Origin: Hyaloperonospora brassicae
Lineage: Eukaryota; Oomycota; Peronosporomycetes; Peronosporales; Peronosporaceae
Direction of reading: 5' to 3'
Assembly: GCA_947650285.1 (NCBI GenBank)
Contig: CANTFL010001383.1
Coordinates: forward strand, 1 to 64,000
DNA: 64,000 nucleotides
Shown: positions 33,802 through 46,300 of the stretch, in pieces
Layout: each line of letters begins with the position of its first letter
How positions within the stretch are numbered: the stretch's first letter is position 1
Made by a program: the position numbers and the translations under genes
The notes under the pieces: generated by a model
Databases searched by the model: none
Told to the model about the DNA's origin: nothing
The model's input: only the letters and a program-made list of their open reading frames with translations

Positions 33802-35930
33802 AAGCTGTGGCGTCGCAGCGCAAGTGCACTTCCAGTCTCTGTCGCGACTTGGAGATCATCACTGAGCCAGCGAGGCCGCGTTTGTTTCTGCTTCAACCAC
33901 AGCCTCAACTACATGGCATTGGATTGCTGTCAAATGAGCGCTTAGCTGCTTATCTCGACCACACGACGACACGCTGCCGATAGAAAGCTGGAAAAGAAGA
34001 GGAAAGGCACTAATTACCATTGAGGCGGACAATCGAGTCGACTGACCGTCCACCGATTCGTGTGTGTGTGTGTGCGTACGTGTGTGCCTGAGAACAGAGC
34101 GGATAGACAGCAGCTCGCTCGTGCTCAGCAGGAGTCAAACATGGCAGTCGTCACGCGACCTCAAGATACATTACTCGCAGCATCGCTCGTGACGTCGTCG
34201 CACGCAGAGCTGTGTGGCAAAACGAGGGGGAAGGGCCGAGTGCGTGTAGCGCATTGAGCGCCGACGATCTTCTCTGTGTCCCCTGCTCATGTCACGTGAG
34301 CGGCTCCAGAAACGGACGCAATGCGCAGGATGGGGTCGTTTGCGTCATTGGAACGACCGCCACGCGCGGATCGTGCGGTGATTACTACCGCTGACCAGCG
34401 ACTCGTGCACGTCCGTCGCCTCGTGTCCGTAGCGTACAACAACGAGCTCAGCAATCCATCTTTTGCGACGTCCTCCTCGTCTGCTTGCGGGACCGACGCT
34501 GCACGAGGCGAATCTCTGCCGCTACAATGGACACGAGACGCGGCTCTATGGACAAGGGAAGCGAGCGCCATAGCCAGTGGGAGGGGGAGAGGAGAGAGAG
34601 GAGAGGGGGGGGCAGAAGAGACCCCGCACGTCCATCAGAGCTGACGCGCACGTCAGTCGTCCGCATACCGTAGAGAAAGACCATCTTGGATCGGCCGGAC
34701 GGACGGCCGGGCGGACGGACCTGCCCGAGCAGCAGATGCGCGACACGAATTAATGATAAGGAGCGGTCGGCCGCCGACGGCAATCAAAAAGCCTGTGGAC
34801 AGTCTGCCGTTGCAACGACACTTTGTGCGCGTGGAGGAGGCGGTACAGCAGTTCTGTCCGAGCAAGTCGGCCAAGGACAGCGTCGGGGGGGGGGGGGCGG
34901 TCTCGAGTCTGGTTCGAGCCATTCGGTTCGCCTCTAGACAACGGAGAGACACACGAGACGCTCTGGTTGGTGTGGGACAGACGGAACCGCATCGGACCGT
35001 AGACGTCTCGATGACGTAGGACGGATTGCTCGGTAGATAGCGCTCGGGAGACCGCCACGAGCCCTTGTTCCTATCCTACGTGGAGCGCATGTCGTTGCGA
35101 CGTGAAACGTACTCTACCGACGGTCAGTCGTTACGCTGCAGCCGACGTCCTCGTCTGTCCGACGAGCCACGTCAAACGTCCCGCTGCTTTGCTGTAGAGT
35201 CGGCCGTAAGTGCTGAGTGCGTTGACCTGCGCAGACGTTGCGAGCTCGGCACTGCTGTGCGCCGCCGCTACGAAGAGACACGTATCCGAACGTTGTTCCC
35301 ATGGGGTCTGAGGATTCAGAAGCCGCCGTCTCGAGGCTTTGCGGCGCGACGCCCGTGTGTCTGTCAGACGCGTGAAGGGCACAGAAGCGTTGCCCGTCGA
35401 ATGGGATCAGAGTCATTGCATGTGTGAGTGAGCGACATTGGGTGGCTCTCTGGTCGGGTGGTTGGCTCGATGGAGGACCGCCACGTACCAGCTGCGAATG
35501 GAACAGCGAAAGCGAATGCAACGCTCGACTGCAGTGTGACGAGTTGTTGTTGCTGCTGTTGCTGTTGCTGTTGCTACTGCTGCTGCTGCGATTACCGTGT
35601 GAAGGTGCGAGAAGAGGACAGAAGAAGCTCTTGCCGCATCATCGACTCACGACCGCCACGAAGGAGGTCAGCGCTGGGGCGAACAGTGTGCTGCTGCGTA
35701 CGCTTTTTCGCAGCATCAGACCGTGTCATGCTACAGAGTGGGAGTCTTACAGTCGAAGACAGTGTCGTTCGGTCAGGTAGGCGTGGCATCCTCAAGCGCT
35801 TCAACTTAGAGTGGACAGACGGCTGGTCAGCGCTCGGAATCGACCATTGACGTCGATTATCAGGTAAGTTGCCAGCCCCCCCCCGTGTGCTACTTATGGA
35901 CAAGTGTGCGTCTGGTCCGTCGATGTTCTT
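33802..35930 (+). repeat. Left arm of 2.1-kb inverted repeat
   Basis: Its reverse complement is 40714-42838. Paired coordinates sum to 76640-76644 throughout, with only a 3-bp slip in a G run (about 34885), a 1-bp slip in a C run (about 35876) and a few substitutions. Identity drops abruptly outside 33802 and 35930. Contents: a GT run (34061-34076), a purine tract (34579-34612), GGAC repeats (about 34694-34720), a GCT/GTT triplet run (35540-35592) and a CAG|GTAAGT splice-donor-like site at 35862. No transposase, LTR or terminal repeat was seen. Confidence 0.95.
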
Positions 35931-36255
35931 GCATGATCATCGCTGACAGAGCAACAAATACCTAAGTTTACGGTCGCCGCCGTCGCATCTGTGTCGTAGG
36001 TTAGGTAGCCGTAAATGAGGGACAGATAGGCTGTACGTGACATTTTCCTTATGCTGATCGCCAGCAGATAATTGCCCGGTCGAGGTGTTACACGTTACTT
36101 TGTCCTCATGCCGACAGCTAGTAGTTCGTTGTCCGGTCGGTCGATACGTCACAATGGCCTTGTGCTGATGATAGCCAGGAGTCGAGTTTCCGGTAGAAAT
36201 GTGAGCCCCTTTGCAACATAAAGTGAAGGACCGAGACGAGTACCACACAGCACGT
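35931..36255. other. Unique 3' flank of the ABC transporter gene
   Basis: 325 bp between the transporter stop codon and the left repeat arm. It presumably holds the 3' UTR and poly-A site; no other feature was seen. Confidence 0.5.
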
Positions 36256-39200
36256 TCACAATGACTCTCGCAGCATTCCAGCAAACTCGCCATTGGGCTT
36301 GTCTCGCAATTCAGATGGTGGACCAAACTCAACAACGCGCCCCTGCTTGAGTACCACAACTTTGTCGTGATCTAGAACTGTGTCCACACGGCGCGTGATC
36401 GTTAGTACCGTAGCCTCGGCAAACTCTCGACGGACTGATGACCGGACACACTCGTCTACATATGGAAAAGCAGTAGTCGTCAATAATGCACAATCATACA
36501 CATCATTTGATTCGATCTAGATCACTCAATCGCTAACATACCCGCTTTGTGATCCATCGAAGATGAAGTTGTTGCGTCATCGAAACACAATACTTTGGAG
36601 TTACGCAGCATCGCACGTGCAAGACACACCAGCCGTTGCTTAGCGATGCTGAAAATTTCACTTTCGTGTAAAACTTCGGCATCTAGACCACCACGTAAAC
36701 CCTGAACAAATGCTTCCAGACCAACCTTTCGGAGCACATTCCACATTTGGTGGTCAGTGGATTGACGTGTCGGATCTAGGTTAAAGCGTACACTCGCCGC
36801 AAAAAGAACTGGGTCTCGCGGAATAATAGCTATCCGTGATCGCAACTCGGTCAAAGTCAACGCAGTCGTACACACTCCATCGATGTAGATGCTGCTACCT
36901 TTGTCCTCGAATGGCACCATTCGAAAGAGTGCGAGAAAAAGAGAAGTCTTTCCAGCCCCAGCACAACCACAAATGCCAACTTTCTCACCGCTCTCGATGC
37001 TGAACGCGACGCCGTTAAGTGCCGGTAGCGCATCCGGATTGTACTTGACGTAGACGTTAACAAAATCGATTTTTCCATGCTCAGGCCAATGTGGTCGGAG
37101 TTCTAGTGTACGCGACTTGGACGTAGTAAAGCGTTCGTAATGATGCGCAAGCAACGTCACTGGTTCGGAGTCAATGTCACGATACTCTTGTATACGCTGT
37201 ACGCTTTTCATCATGTCCCACGCGTCAACACTGTTTCGCATCATCGAATCAAGCAGTAAGGTCATGCCTTGCGAGTAGCACAGCAGCAAGCCCGCCATGG
37301 CGCTCGGGAGTACCAGATAATCGCGGCTGACGAAGAACGCGACGGCAAAGGTGATCACTGCGCCCAGTAGCTCCAATCTGACGCGCAACCAGCAAGCGAT
37401 CAAGTTTAGTGAAAGGAGAGCCTTAGCGCTCTCATTTGTCTTCGATGCTGCTGCGCGTTGACTCTGCCGATTCATACCAAAAGCTCGTATTGTCGCTAGT
37501 CCATTGAGTGTCTGCATAAAGTGTGCGTGCACACGGTCTCTGGAAACACGATCCAAGCTCTGCAGACTCCGACGAGACTTATCATAGTGCCGCTGGTACG
37601 AGACGTAGCAGACGAATACTAGACTCAGCAGTACCAGCAGCAAAGGAGCCATCGAGCTCTGGATCGCCAGCATGCTGAATAGTGCGAATAGTATCGTAGC
37701 ACACTGAACAATTGCCCGGATCAGTTTTTCGTCTATGGCACAATAACGAGAACAACGAATGCTTAGTCTCAGGAGATTTAGTCGAGCATCACGAATCTTT
37801 GCCCTATACCGATGAGGTACATGTCGTGTGAGAACCGGTCGAGGATATGATCAACAGAATGCGTGTCGAAGAAGCGCAGCGTTCCCTTGATGAGGTTTTG
37901 CAACAAAGAATGATGGATTTGTTTCGACGCACTGACATCAACAGATCAGTACAACATCCTTGCACGTCAACAGGCAACGAGAACAAACGCTTACCGAAGC
38001 CCAGCGTACTGGCAGCAGAGCTCTCCTACAAAACCAAGGACGACAGCACTAAGACCGAGGTAGGCATAGAAGGAGAGGTAAAATACCAAGTCCGGTCCGA
38101 CGGCGCTGTTACTGGTCCACTTCGTCAACCACAATTCCGCCGATACGGACAACACCTGCCTCGCGAATAGAAGGGCAAAAGCCCCGATCACCGATAAGGT
38201 GCCGCACGATACGAAGTACGACACGCATGCGTTCCGCGACACATGTCCCGCATATTTTGCTTCGTCCTGTATGAGCATATCAGCGCAAGAATTCGGCCGT
38301 GGTCCGGACTCGGTTGTGTTCACGACCCTCGCTTCGCCACTAGCAATGGTCGCTCGCTCAACGACGGGTGCGTCATCAGCACCATGAAAAACCCTGAGCA
38401 TCGATGCGAACTTTCCGTCCGGTTTAACTTGTGTAAGATCTTGGTACGTTCCCATCTCAACGACGCGCATGTTGTCCATTACTATAATCCAGTCTGCCAG
38501 GTGAGCGAATTGCAACGAGTGGGTGCTTAAGACCCGCGTAAAGCCAGCCAAAAGCCCACTCGTCGACTCATTGAAACATTGATTGAAAATGCGAGTGGCA
38601 ACATGAGCGTCCAACCCCGTCAATGATTCGTCAAAGACGTAAAGCTCCTGTTCTCTTGGATATAACGCTCGTGCGATCGAAAGGCGCTGCTTCTGGCCGT
38701 CGCTCAGTGGTATGCCACCTTCACCAATCTTACTCTGAAATCCATTTGGAAGGAGCAAGAGCTCTTTCTCCAGTTCACAGCACTTGACGACCCGATGAAG
38801 ACGAGCTGTATCCAATGAAGCACCAAACAGAACGTTGTCTTGAATACTGGCGTCAATGACGTATGGTGCTTGTGCAGCATACGATATACGCTGCAAAGGG
38901 GTGCGAACCACGCCATATTCAGGCTGAAGCTCGCCCAGCACAGCTGCAAGAAGGGCCGATTTGCCGCTTTTAGCCGCCCCGACAATGAGAGTCAGCTTGC
39001 CTCTTGGTACAGAAATTGTGACGTTCGGTAGCTGGATAGGCAAAGCGTCTTCATCACCAGCTTTTGTTGCTAACTCTCCCGTGGTGTCGGTATTGCTCCA
39101 CTTGAATGTAGCATGGCGAATCTCAAAAAATGGGTCAGCGATGAAGGAGCTTGAGAGCGGTGCCAACGCCTGCCGGTACTCTTCAAGGTGAAGAAAAGAC

Positions 39201-40393
39201 TCGATGCGCTTGATCGATCCCGTCGCGGCAAAGATCAGTGGGAAAACTTGCGGCAACGCCACGAGTGGCAGTCGAATGATGCTGAACAGCACGATTGCAG
39301 TGAACGCCTTGCTCGACGTAAGCGGTTCGCTCTCGAAATATGAATGCGCAGCAAATGTTCCAATCGACACGAGCACTGGCTCTGCTTGCTCAACGGCGCT
39401 CCGAAAAGCGTTCCATGCTATCATTCTCTTTCGAAAACACAGCTCTTCCTCTCGACTAGAATCGACCTGTCCCAGCATCTCGCTCTCCCAAGCGTAAAAC
39501 TTGATCACGCGAATATGTTGCCACAAGTCGGTAATCAACTCGAGTCGCTTGTTCGCACACTTCACCAAATGCTTCGAGACACTCGTCACCAGCGACGAGA
39601 ACGCTGCATTTGCAATGGACAAAAGCACCATCATCATCATCGCACCGACGAGTGATGCTGCGCCGAGATACTGCATGAGTAGCACAAGTCCAATGGCCAA
39701 TTGCACTGGGGCTGCCCATGCACTGTGGACCACGCGCCATAGCTCGAAAACCCGGTCAACGTCGAGTGTGGCGAGATCCACTATCTTCTTGGAGCCCAAC
39801 GAGCTTTTGGTCTGCAATGACAGCGCAAGTGCCTTTTCGTACACGAGCGTCGTGAGTGCCGAGCGGACTCGAGCGGCTTCTCGGATACTCCGGTGCTGGT
39901 AGTGCTGCAGACATAGTGTCTGGAGGCTCGAGGCTGCCAATAGGGTGAAACTGAGGATGTACCCATTTGAGGCAAGGGAGACCCACGCGGGAGCGGGATT
40001 CTCGACGTACTGAATTAGCGCATAGAAACATATGGGACGGACAAACGTCAAGCAGTCGCCAGTGAGTTTACAAGCCCCGGCTACGCACATGTTGAAGCCG
40101 AAAAACGTCTGTTGCAGCGAGAGCCCAAGCGATTGGCTGTTATTCATAGCGCGTCGCAGAGTGTTGGTCACACGAATTGTGTGCTCGTCCGACTCAAAAG
40201 ACCCCAAATCGGAAGCTTCGAGCGGCTGCGACGCGCCCAGGGCGAGCAAGCGGCCGAGCCAGTAGAATGTGAGACGGGATAGCCAGTTGGGACGCGAAGG
40301 AGGCACTGAAACACGAGATGGTTGTCCATAGCGATGACAGGTCTCGGCTCCCGCGTGCAGCGGGAGCATGGGTGAAGCCTCATTTGCAGGCAT
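36256..40393 (-). CDS. ABCC (MRP)-type full ABC transporter, four exons
   Basis: Exons 40393-37995, 37931-37810, 37732-36542 and 36455-36256 join in phase to 1304 codons including stop. Introns are 63, 77 and 86 bp with GTAAGC/CAG, GTATAG/TAG and GTATGT/TAG ends. Layout is TMD1-NBD1-TMD2-NBD2 without an extra N-terminal TMD0, as in short ABCC pumps of organic anions and conjugates. NBD1: Walker A GAAKSGKS (about 471), LSDGQ (about 563), Walker B FDES, His in STHS. NBD2: Walker A GCAGAGKT (about 1097), FSIAK where LSxGQ is expected (about 1200), FDDA Walker B, and Arg for the H-loop His (about 1259). The gene lies between inverted-repeat arms. It appears intact; transport activity is uncertain because of NBD2. 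Confidence 0.9.
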
Positions 40394-40713
40394 ACGGATT
40401 GTTGGGATGGGTGACGTCAGCGGATGAAATCTGACCCATTTTTTGCAATTTGTATCGATGCGCGCGTGTTGCAGCCTTGCAAATTGCTCTTCTTTTCAGG
40501 AAAACACACAGATAATATGGGTTTGGATATACCCGCAACGCATCGAAAGTCATCAATTGGGTGTTTGTTGAATGAACAACTCTGCGTCAACTACACATCT
40601 TGCGGCAACTTCAAGCAGCTCGTGTGGACCCACGACACTTTACCAGCACCCACCCCCTCCCTCCCGTCTGGCGACATCCATCGCGACTGAAGTTAACTGA
40701 CAGAGTTTGCACA
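40394..40713 (-). promoter_or_regulatory. Unique 5' flank of the ABC transporter gene
   Basis: 320 bp between the ATG (minus strand) and the right repeat arm. A splice donor-like CAG|GTAAGT in the arm at 40779 faces acceptor-like CAG sites near 40690-40700. A 5'-UTR intron crossing the arm boundary is therefore possible. No TATA-like element was recognised. Confidence 0.35.
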
Positions 40714-42838
40714 AAGAACATCGACGGACCAGACGCACACTTGTCCATAAGTAGCACACGGGGGGGGCTGGCAACTTACCTGATAATCGACGTCAATGGT
40801 CGATTCCGAGCGCTGACCAGCCGTCTGTCCACTCTAAGTTGAAGCGCTTGAGGATGCCACGCCTACCTGACCGAACGACACTGTCTTCGACTGTAAGACT
40901 CCCACTCTGTAGCATGACACGGTCTGATGCTGCGAAAAAGCGTACGCAGCAGCACACTGTTCGCCCCAGCGCTGACCTCCTTCGTGGCGGTCGTGAGTCG
41001 ATGATGCGGCAAGAGCTTCTTCTGTCCTCTTCTCGCACCTTCACACGGTAATCGCAGCAGCAGCAGTAGCAACAGCAACAGCAACAGCAGCAACAACAAC
41101 TCGTCACACTGCAGTCGAGCGTTGCATTCGCTTTCGCTGTTCCATTCGCAGCTGGTACGTGGCGGTCCTCCATCGAGCCAACCACCCGACCAGAGAGCCA
41201 CCCAATGTCGCTCACTCACACATGCAATGACTCTGATCCCATTCGACGGGCAACGCTTCTGTGCCCTTCACGCGTCTGACAGACACACGGGCGTCGCGCC
41301 GCAAAGCCTCGAGACGGCGGCTTCTGAATCCTCAGACCCCATGGGAACAACGTTCGGATACGTGTCTCTTCGTAGCGGCGGCGCACAGCAGTGCCGAGCT
41401 CGCAACGTCTGCGCAGGTCAACGCACTCAGCACTTACGGCCGACTCTACAGCAAAGCAGCGGGACGTTTGACGTGGCTCGTCGGACAGACGAGGACGTCG
41501 GCTGCAGCGTAACGACTGACCGTCGGTAGAGTACGTTTCACGTCGCAACGACATGCGCTCCACGTAGGATAGGAACAAGGGCTCGTGGCGGTCTCCCGAG
41601 CGCTATCTACCGAGCAATCCGTCCTACGTCATCGAGACGTCTACGGTCCGATGCGGTTCCGTCTGTCCCACACCAACCAGAGCGTCTCGTGTGTCTCTCG
41701 TTGTCTAGAGGCGAACCGAATGGCTCGAACCAGACTCGAGACCGCCCCCCCCCCCGACGCTGTCCTTGGCCGACTTGCTCGGACAGAACTGCTGTACCGC
41801 CTCCTCCACGCGCACAAAGTGTCGTTGCAACGGCAGACTGTCCACAGGCTTTTTGATTGCCGTCGGCGGCCGACCGCTCCTTATCATTAATTCGTGTCGC
41901 GCATCTGCTGCTCGGGCAGGTCCGTCCGCCCGGCCGTCCGTCCGGCCGATCCAAGATGGTCTTTCTCTACGGTATGCGGACGACTGACGTGCGCGTCAGC
42001 TCTGATGGACGTGCGGGGTCTCTTCTGCCCCCCCCTCTCCTCTCTCTCCTCTCCCCCTCCCACTGGCTATGGCGCTCGCTTCCCTTGTCCATAGAGCCGC
42101 GTCTCGTGTCCATTGTAGCGGCAGAGATTCGCCTCGTGCAGCGTCGGTCCCGCAAGCAGACGAGGAGGACGTCGCAAAAGATGGATTGCTGAGCTCGTTG
42201 TTGTACGCTACGGACACGAGGCGACGGACGTGCACGAGTCGCTGGTCAGCGGTAGTAATCACCGCACGATCCGCGCGTGGCGGTCGTTCCAATGACGCAA
42301 ACGACCCCATCCTGCGCATTGCGTCCGTTTCTGGAGCCGCTCACGTGACATGAGCAGGGGACACAGAGAAGATCGTCGGCGCTCAATGCGCTACACGCAC
42401 TCGGCCCTTCCCCCTCGTTTTGCCACACAGCTCTGCGTGCGACGACGTCACGAGCGATGCTGCGAGTAATGTATCTTGAGGTCGCGTGACGACTGCCATG
42501 TTTGACTCCTGCTGAGCACGAGCGAGCTGCTGTCTATCCGCTCTGTTCTCAGGCACACACGTACGCACACACACACACACGAATCGGTGGACGGTCAGTC
42601 GACTCGATTGTCCGCCTCAATGGTAATCAGTGCCTTTCCTCTTCTTTTCCAGCTTTCTATCGGCAGCGTGTCGTCGTGTGGTCGAGATAAGCAGCTAAGC
42701 GCTCATTTGACAGCAATCCAATGCCATGTAGTTGAGGCTGTGGTTGAAGCAGAAACAAACGCGGCCGCACTGGCTCAGTGATGATCTCCAAGTCGCGACA
42801 GAGACTAAAAGTGCACTTGCGCTGCGACGCCACAGCTT
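40714..42838 (-). repeat. Right arm of 2.1-kb inverted repeat
   Basis: Mirror copy of 33802-35930. Its outer end lies 473 bp upstream of the PDS5 ATG and its inner end 320 bp upstream of the transporter ATG. It therefore forms most of the shared space between two divergent genes and probably contains promoter sequence for one or both. Confidence 0.95.
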
Positions 42839-43311
42839 CTATAACTCTTTAGTTTCCCCACATTATATCCTAACCCGTAAGTGAATTGTGCCTGACTTTA
42901 CCACTTCCGACACTCGTTTAACACTTTGTATTTTGTGTACGAAAGGAGAGACACCTGTACTGCCCGAATGCCGCGTAAGGACTGCGCAGCGCTTCCCCGT
43001 CCTTCCTACTCCTTTACACCGACAGCTGTACAAACATCTTTCGTTGCATCAGTGGTACCTCTGATGCCTCGGAACGTCAAGTGCATACCGGTATCCCTCA
43101 CGTCCGTCCGTCCGTCCGTCCTGCCAGCCCCACACAAAGCACTTTGTTTCCCCAACACAATGGGACCCCCGTCAAATCCGATTTGGGTACAAAACCACCA
43201 ATCACGCAGATACCCCAGTTCCGTCCAACGTTCCGTCCAACACAAAAGGCAACGAACGTCCGCTGCATCAGCCGACCGGACCTGCGTGTCCACGCCCAAC
43301 GGCACCGCCCA
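42839..43311 (+). promoter_or_regulatory. Unique upstream region of PDS5
   Basis: 473 bp from the repeat arm to the chosen ATG. The frame is open from 43081 but begins there with GTG. A CGTCCGTC run lies at 43102-43120. No core promoter element could be assigned. Confidence 0.35.
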
Positions 43312-46300
43312 ATGGCCCCACGTACGACCCGCGCGGCCTCCACCACCGCCAGCAGGACGCGCTCCGTCCAGTCCCGAGCCGCGCCGCGACGCCGTCGCCG
43401 AGCCGCGACGTCTCACGGCAACGCGTCTCAACCGGCGCATTACGTGGACTCAGACTCAGGTACCGACCCGACGTCGACTCAGATGTCGACTCAGATCGAC
43501 CGCGAGGCAACTGCTGCGCTTTCCGTGCACGACCTGTTCGCCGGTACTTATGTCCCGCACACACATTGCACGGGCTCTGCCCTCCCGAAGCGCCTCCACC
43601 AGACGTGGACTGCGCTGCAGCACACGCCGAGTCGACAGCAGCAACGCGAAGACGCCGTCGTGGACGCACAGGCCGCGGCGCACGTGCGTCGCGTCGCGGC
43701 TGAGCTCGTGGCGCCGGCGCTCTTGGAGCATTCCGAGCAGACGGTGCGGTCCCTTGTGGCCTGTTGCGCCGTCGAGCTCTTGCGCGTGACGTCGCCCGAC
43801 TCGCCGTTTGGCTCGGACGAAGCGCTCTATCGCGTGTTTCAGCTGCTGATCGAGCAGCTCCGAGCGCTGCCACAGGCGGCGGCTACGGCCGCGTGTGCCA
43901 GGGGCTCGACGCACCAGCTGTACGTGCTCGAGAGTCTGGCGACCGTCAAGTCCTGTGGGTTGGCCGTGGGGCTCCGCTGTCCACGAGCCGCAGACGAGGA
44001 CAACGTCCTGATTCAGCTCTTTCGCGCGCTGTTCTCAGCAGCGGTCCGGTGCAGCCACTCTACAAAGATTGAGCACTGGATATTGAGTGTCATGGTGACG
44101 TGCATTGAAGAGAGCGACGGTGTAGACCAGCCGCTGTTGGAGGCAATTTTGAGCCAACTGGTGCCGGCTGCGGCTATGGGGGAACGGGCGGGAGATGGAC
44201 CTGACAATGAGGAGGCGGGTGGGGGACACGAAAGCTCGTGCCGCTTGGCGCGGGAAGTGATACAACGAACGAGTGATGTGCTGCAGAACCCGCTGTCGAC
44301 TTTTTTGAACAACATGTTGATTGACACTACGGATCCATCAGGTTTGCAGACGGCTTCCAAGTTGAAGGGACACGTGCACACGTTGATCTATGAGGTGCAC
44401 ACGATCAATCCAGCGCTGCTGCTTTATGTGCTTCCTAATGTGTGTCTTCAGCTCCAGGTGGATGAAGTTGCTACGCGGTCGGGTGCTGTTGCGTTGATGG
44501 GCAAGTTGTTTGCGTCGCCGCATACGGATTTCGGTCACCAATACATGAAGAACTTTCGCGAGTTTCTGGGCCGTTTCCGCGACGCGAGCAAAGAGATTCG
44601 TATGCAAATGATCCAAGTGTGTGTCACGATCTGGGAGTGCAAGACTGATCTAGCGAGTCTGCTGGAAAAAGAGTTTATATCGCGACTGAGTGACCCGGAA
44701 TGGGAAGTGCGGCAGCTAGTGGTACACGAGTTATGTGACTTTGCAGCGAACTGCTTGGAGATGATCAGTGAAGAGTGCCTTCGAGCCGTGGGAGAGCGCA
44801 TGAAGGACAAGAAGGTGATACTGAGGAAGGAGACAATGACGGGTCTCAGCCAAGTGTACAGTGCACACATTTCCTCGTACTGGGAAGCAAACGAGGCAGC
44901 GGAAAAGAAACTACTGTCACTCAACCACCGCAACATTTCTGCAGCCGACGTGAAGAAGCTGGGATGGATCCCAGACTACGTATTGAAGTGCTACGCGTAC
45001 CCTCAGCAAGAGCTGAAACTCCGCGTCATCCAGCTTCTGGATGACTTTCTATTACCCAAAGCCTTCTCAGAGCAAACTCGCGCAAACGGACTGCTTTTTA
45101 TCTTTCATGCTCTCGATTCTACGTCAAGAGAAGCACTGCGACGTATGTTCAGTGAACGGGCCAAGTGTCAGAAAGTTTGCAAGCTGTTTGTCGACTTCAA
45201 GGTGCAGCAACGCCACAAAGGGTGTTTCATTGAGTCGAAAAGTGGTGCACTAGAAGAGGCAAAGCAGCAGTTGTGCAAAGGACTTGCACCTCTTTTTTCG
45301 GACGTGAGTGGGCTAGACAAGCTCTTCGATCAATTGTCTACGTGGAAAGATCACAGCGTGTATAAGCATTTGGGTGCCTTGTGCGATTACTCGAAAAGTC
45401 AGCATGAAATGCGTCATGCGAGAGACCAGTTGGTTCGATGTGTTGGATCCAAAACTGCGCTGGGAGAGTTTTTGAAGAAACTGTGTCGCAAGCTTTCATT
45501 GCTGACAATGAATCAAGCTTCCGTCGCTACTTTGCTCGATTTCTTGATTGCCAAGGAGGGTCGTCCGTCGAAAGGGAATCGCAGCGTTGTGGATCTCGTG
45601 GTGATGGCATCTGGTGAGCTACCAGAGCTGTTTGCGCCGTTTGTTCACAACAAAGTCACTGCGATATTGACTCAAAGCAACGAAGATCCGATTGAAAATC
45701 AATCTGACGAGGAGGATGCCGTGCCCAGAGATCCGCGAGTAACTCTTGGCGCTCTGCACGTCTTAGCCCGTTACCCACATTATCGGGCAGTTACTTGTGA
45801 TGAAGAGAATGCGCCATTGGAGAGCAATGAACGCAACATTCCGTCTGCAGCATTGATGAAACGTCTTCGCAGCTTTTGCCTCGGAGACAGCAATGTTGAA
45901 GCACAAAACTTCAACACCGCGAAGGAAAGTCGTGCTGCAGAATTGGCAGCTATTGCCCTTTCCCACCTAAATGAGGGAACCGATGAACTTGTGGGGTTGG
46001 TCAACAAGCTGTGCTCGAATGAAAAGCTAGGTCATCCCGATCACCCTGGAGTTCTAGCAGCCTTGCAGAGTCTCAAAGTTTTCGCAAAGCGTCGCAGCGA
46101 TTTGTTTTCCGAGGATAGACCACAGTTCTTACGCCTCTGGAAGCACTTGCTCACTGGCTTGATTGGAAAGAGCAATCAAGCACCAACACCTGGAACGCCA
46201 AGCGCTAAAAAGTGCAGTCATAAAGGCTCTAGACTGGCTGCTGCGACACTGGCCGAGGTTCGTAGTTTGGCCGTAAAGGTGGCAGTGAACTTGATTGTGT

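Noticed and set aside
35424..35850. Open frames with poly-Leu or poly-Cys runs, present in both inverted-repeat arms
   Set aside because: They are translations of a GCT/GTT triplet microsatellite in three frames, with no domain and no codon bias.
36456..37994. Apparent frameshifts splitting the ABC transporter into several reading frames
   Set aside because: Three short introns with GT-AG ends restore the conserved ABCC sequence in phase at all three places, and the total coding length is divisible by three.
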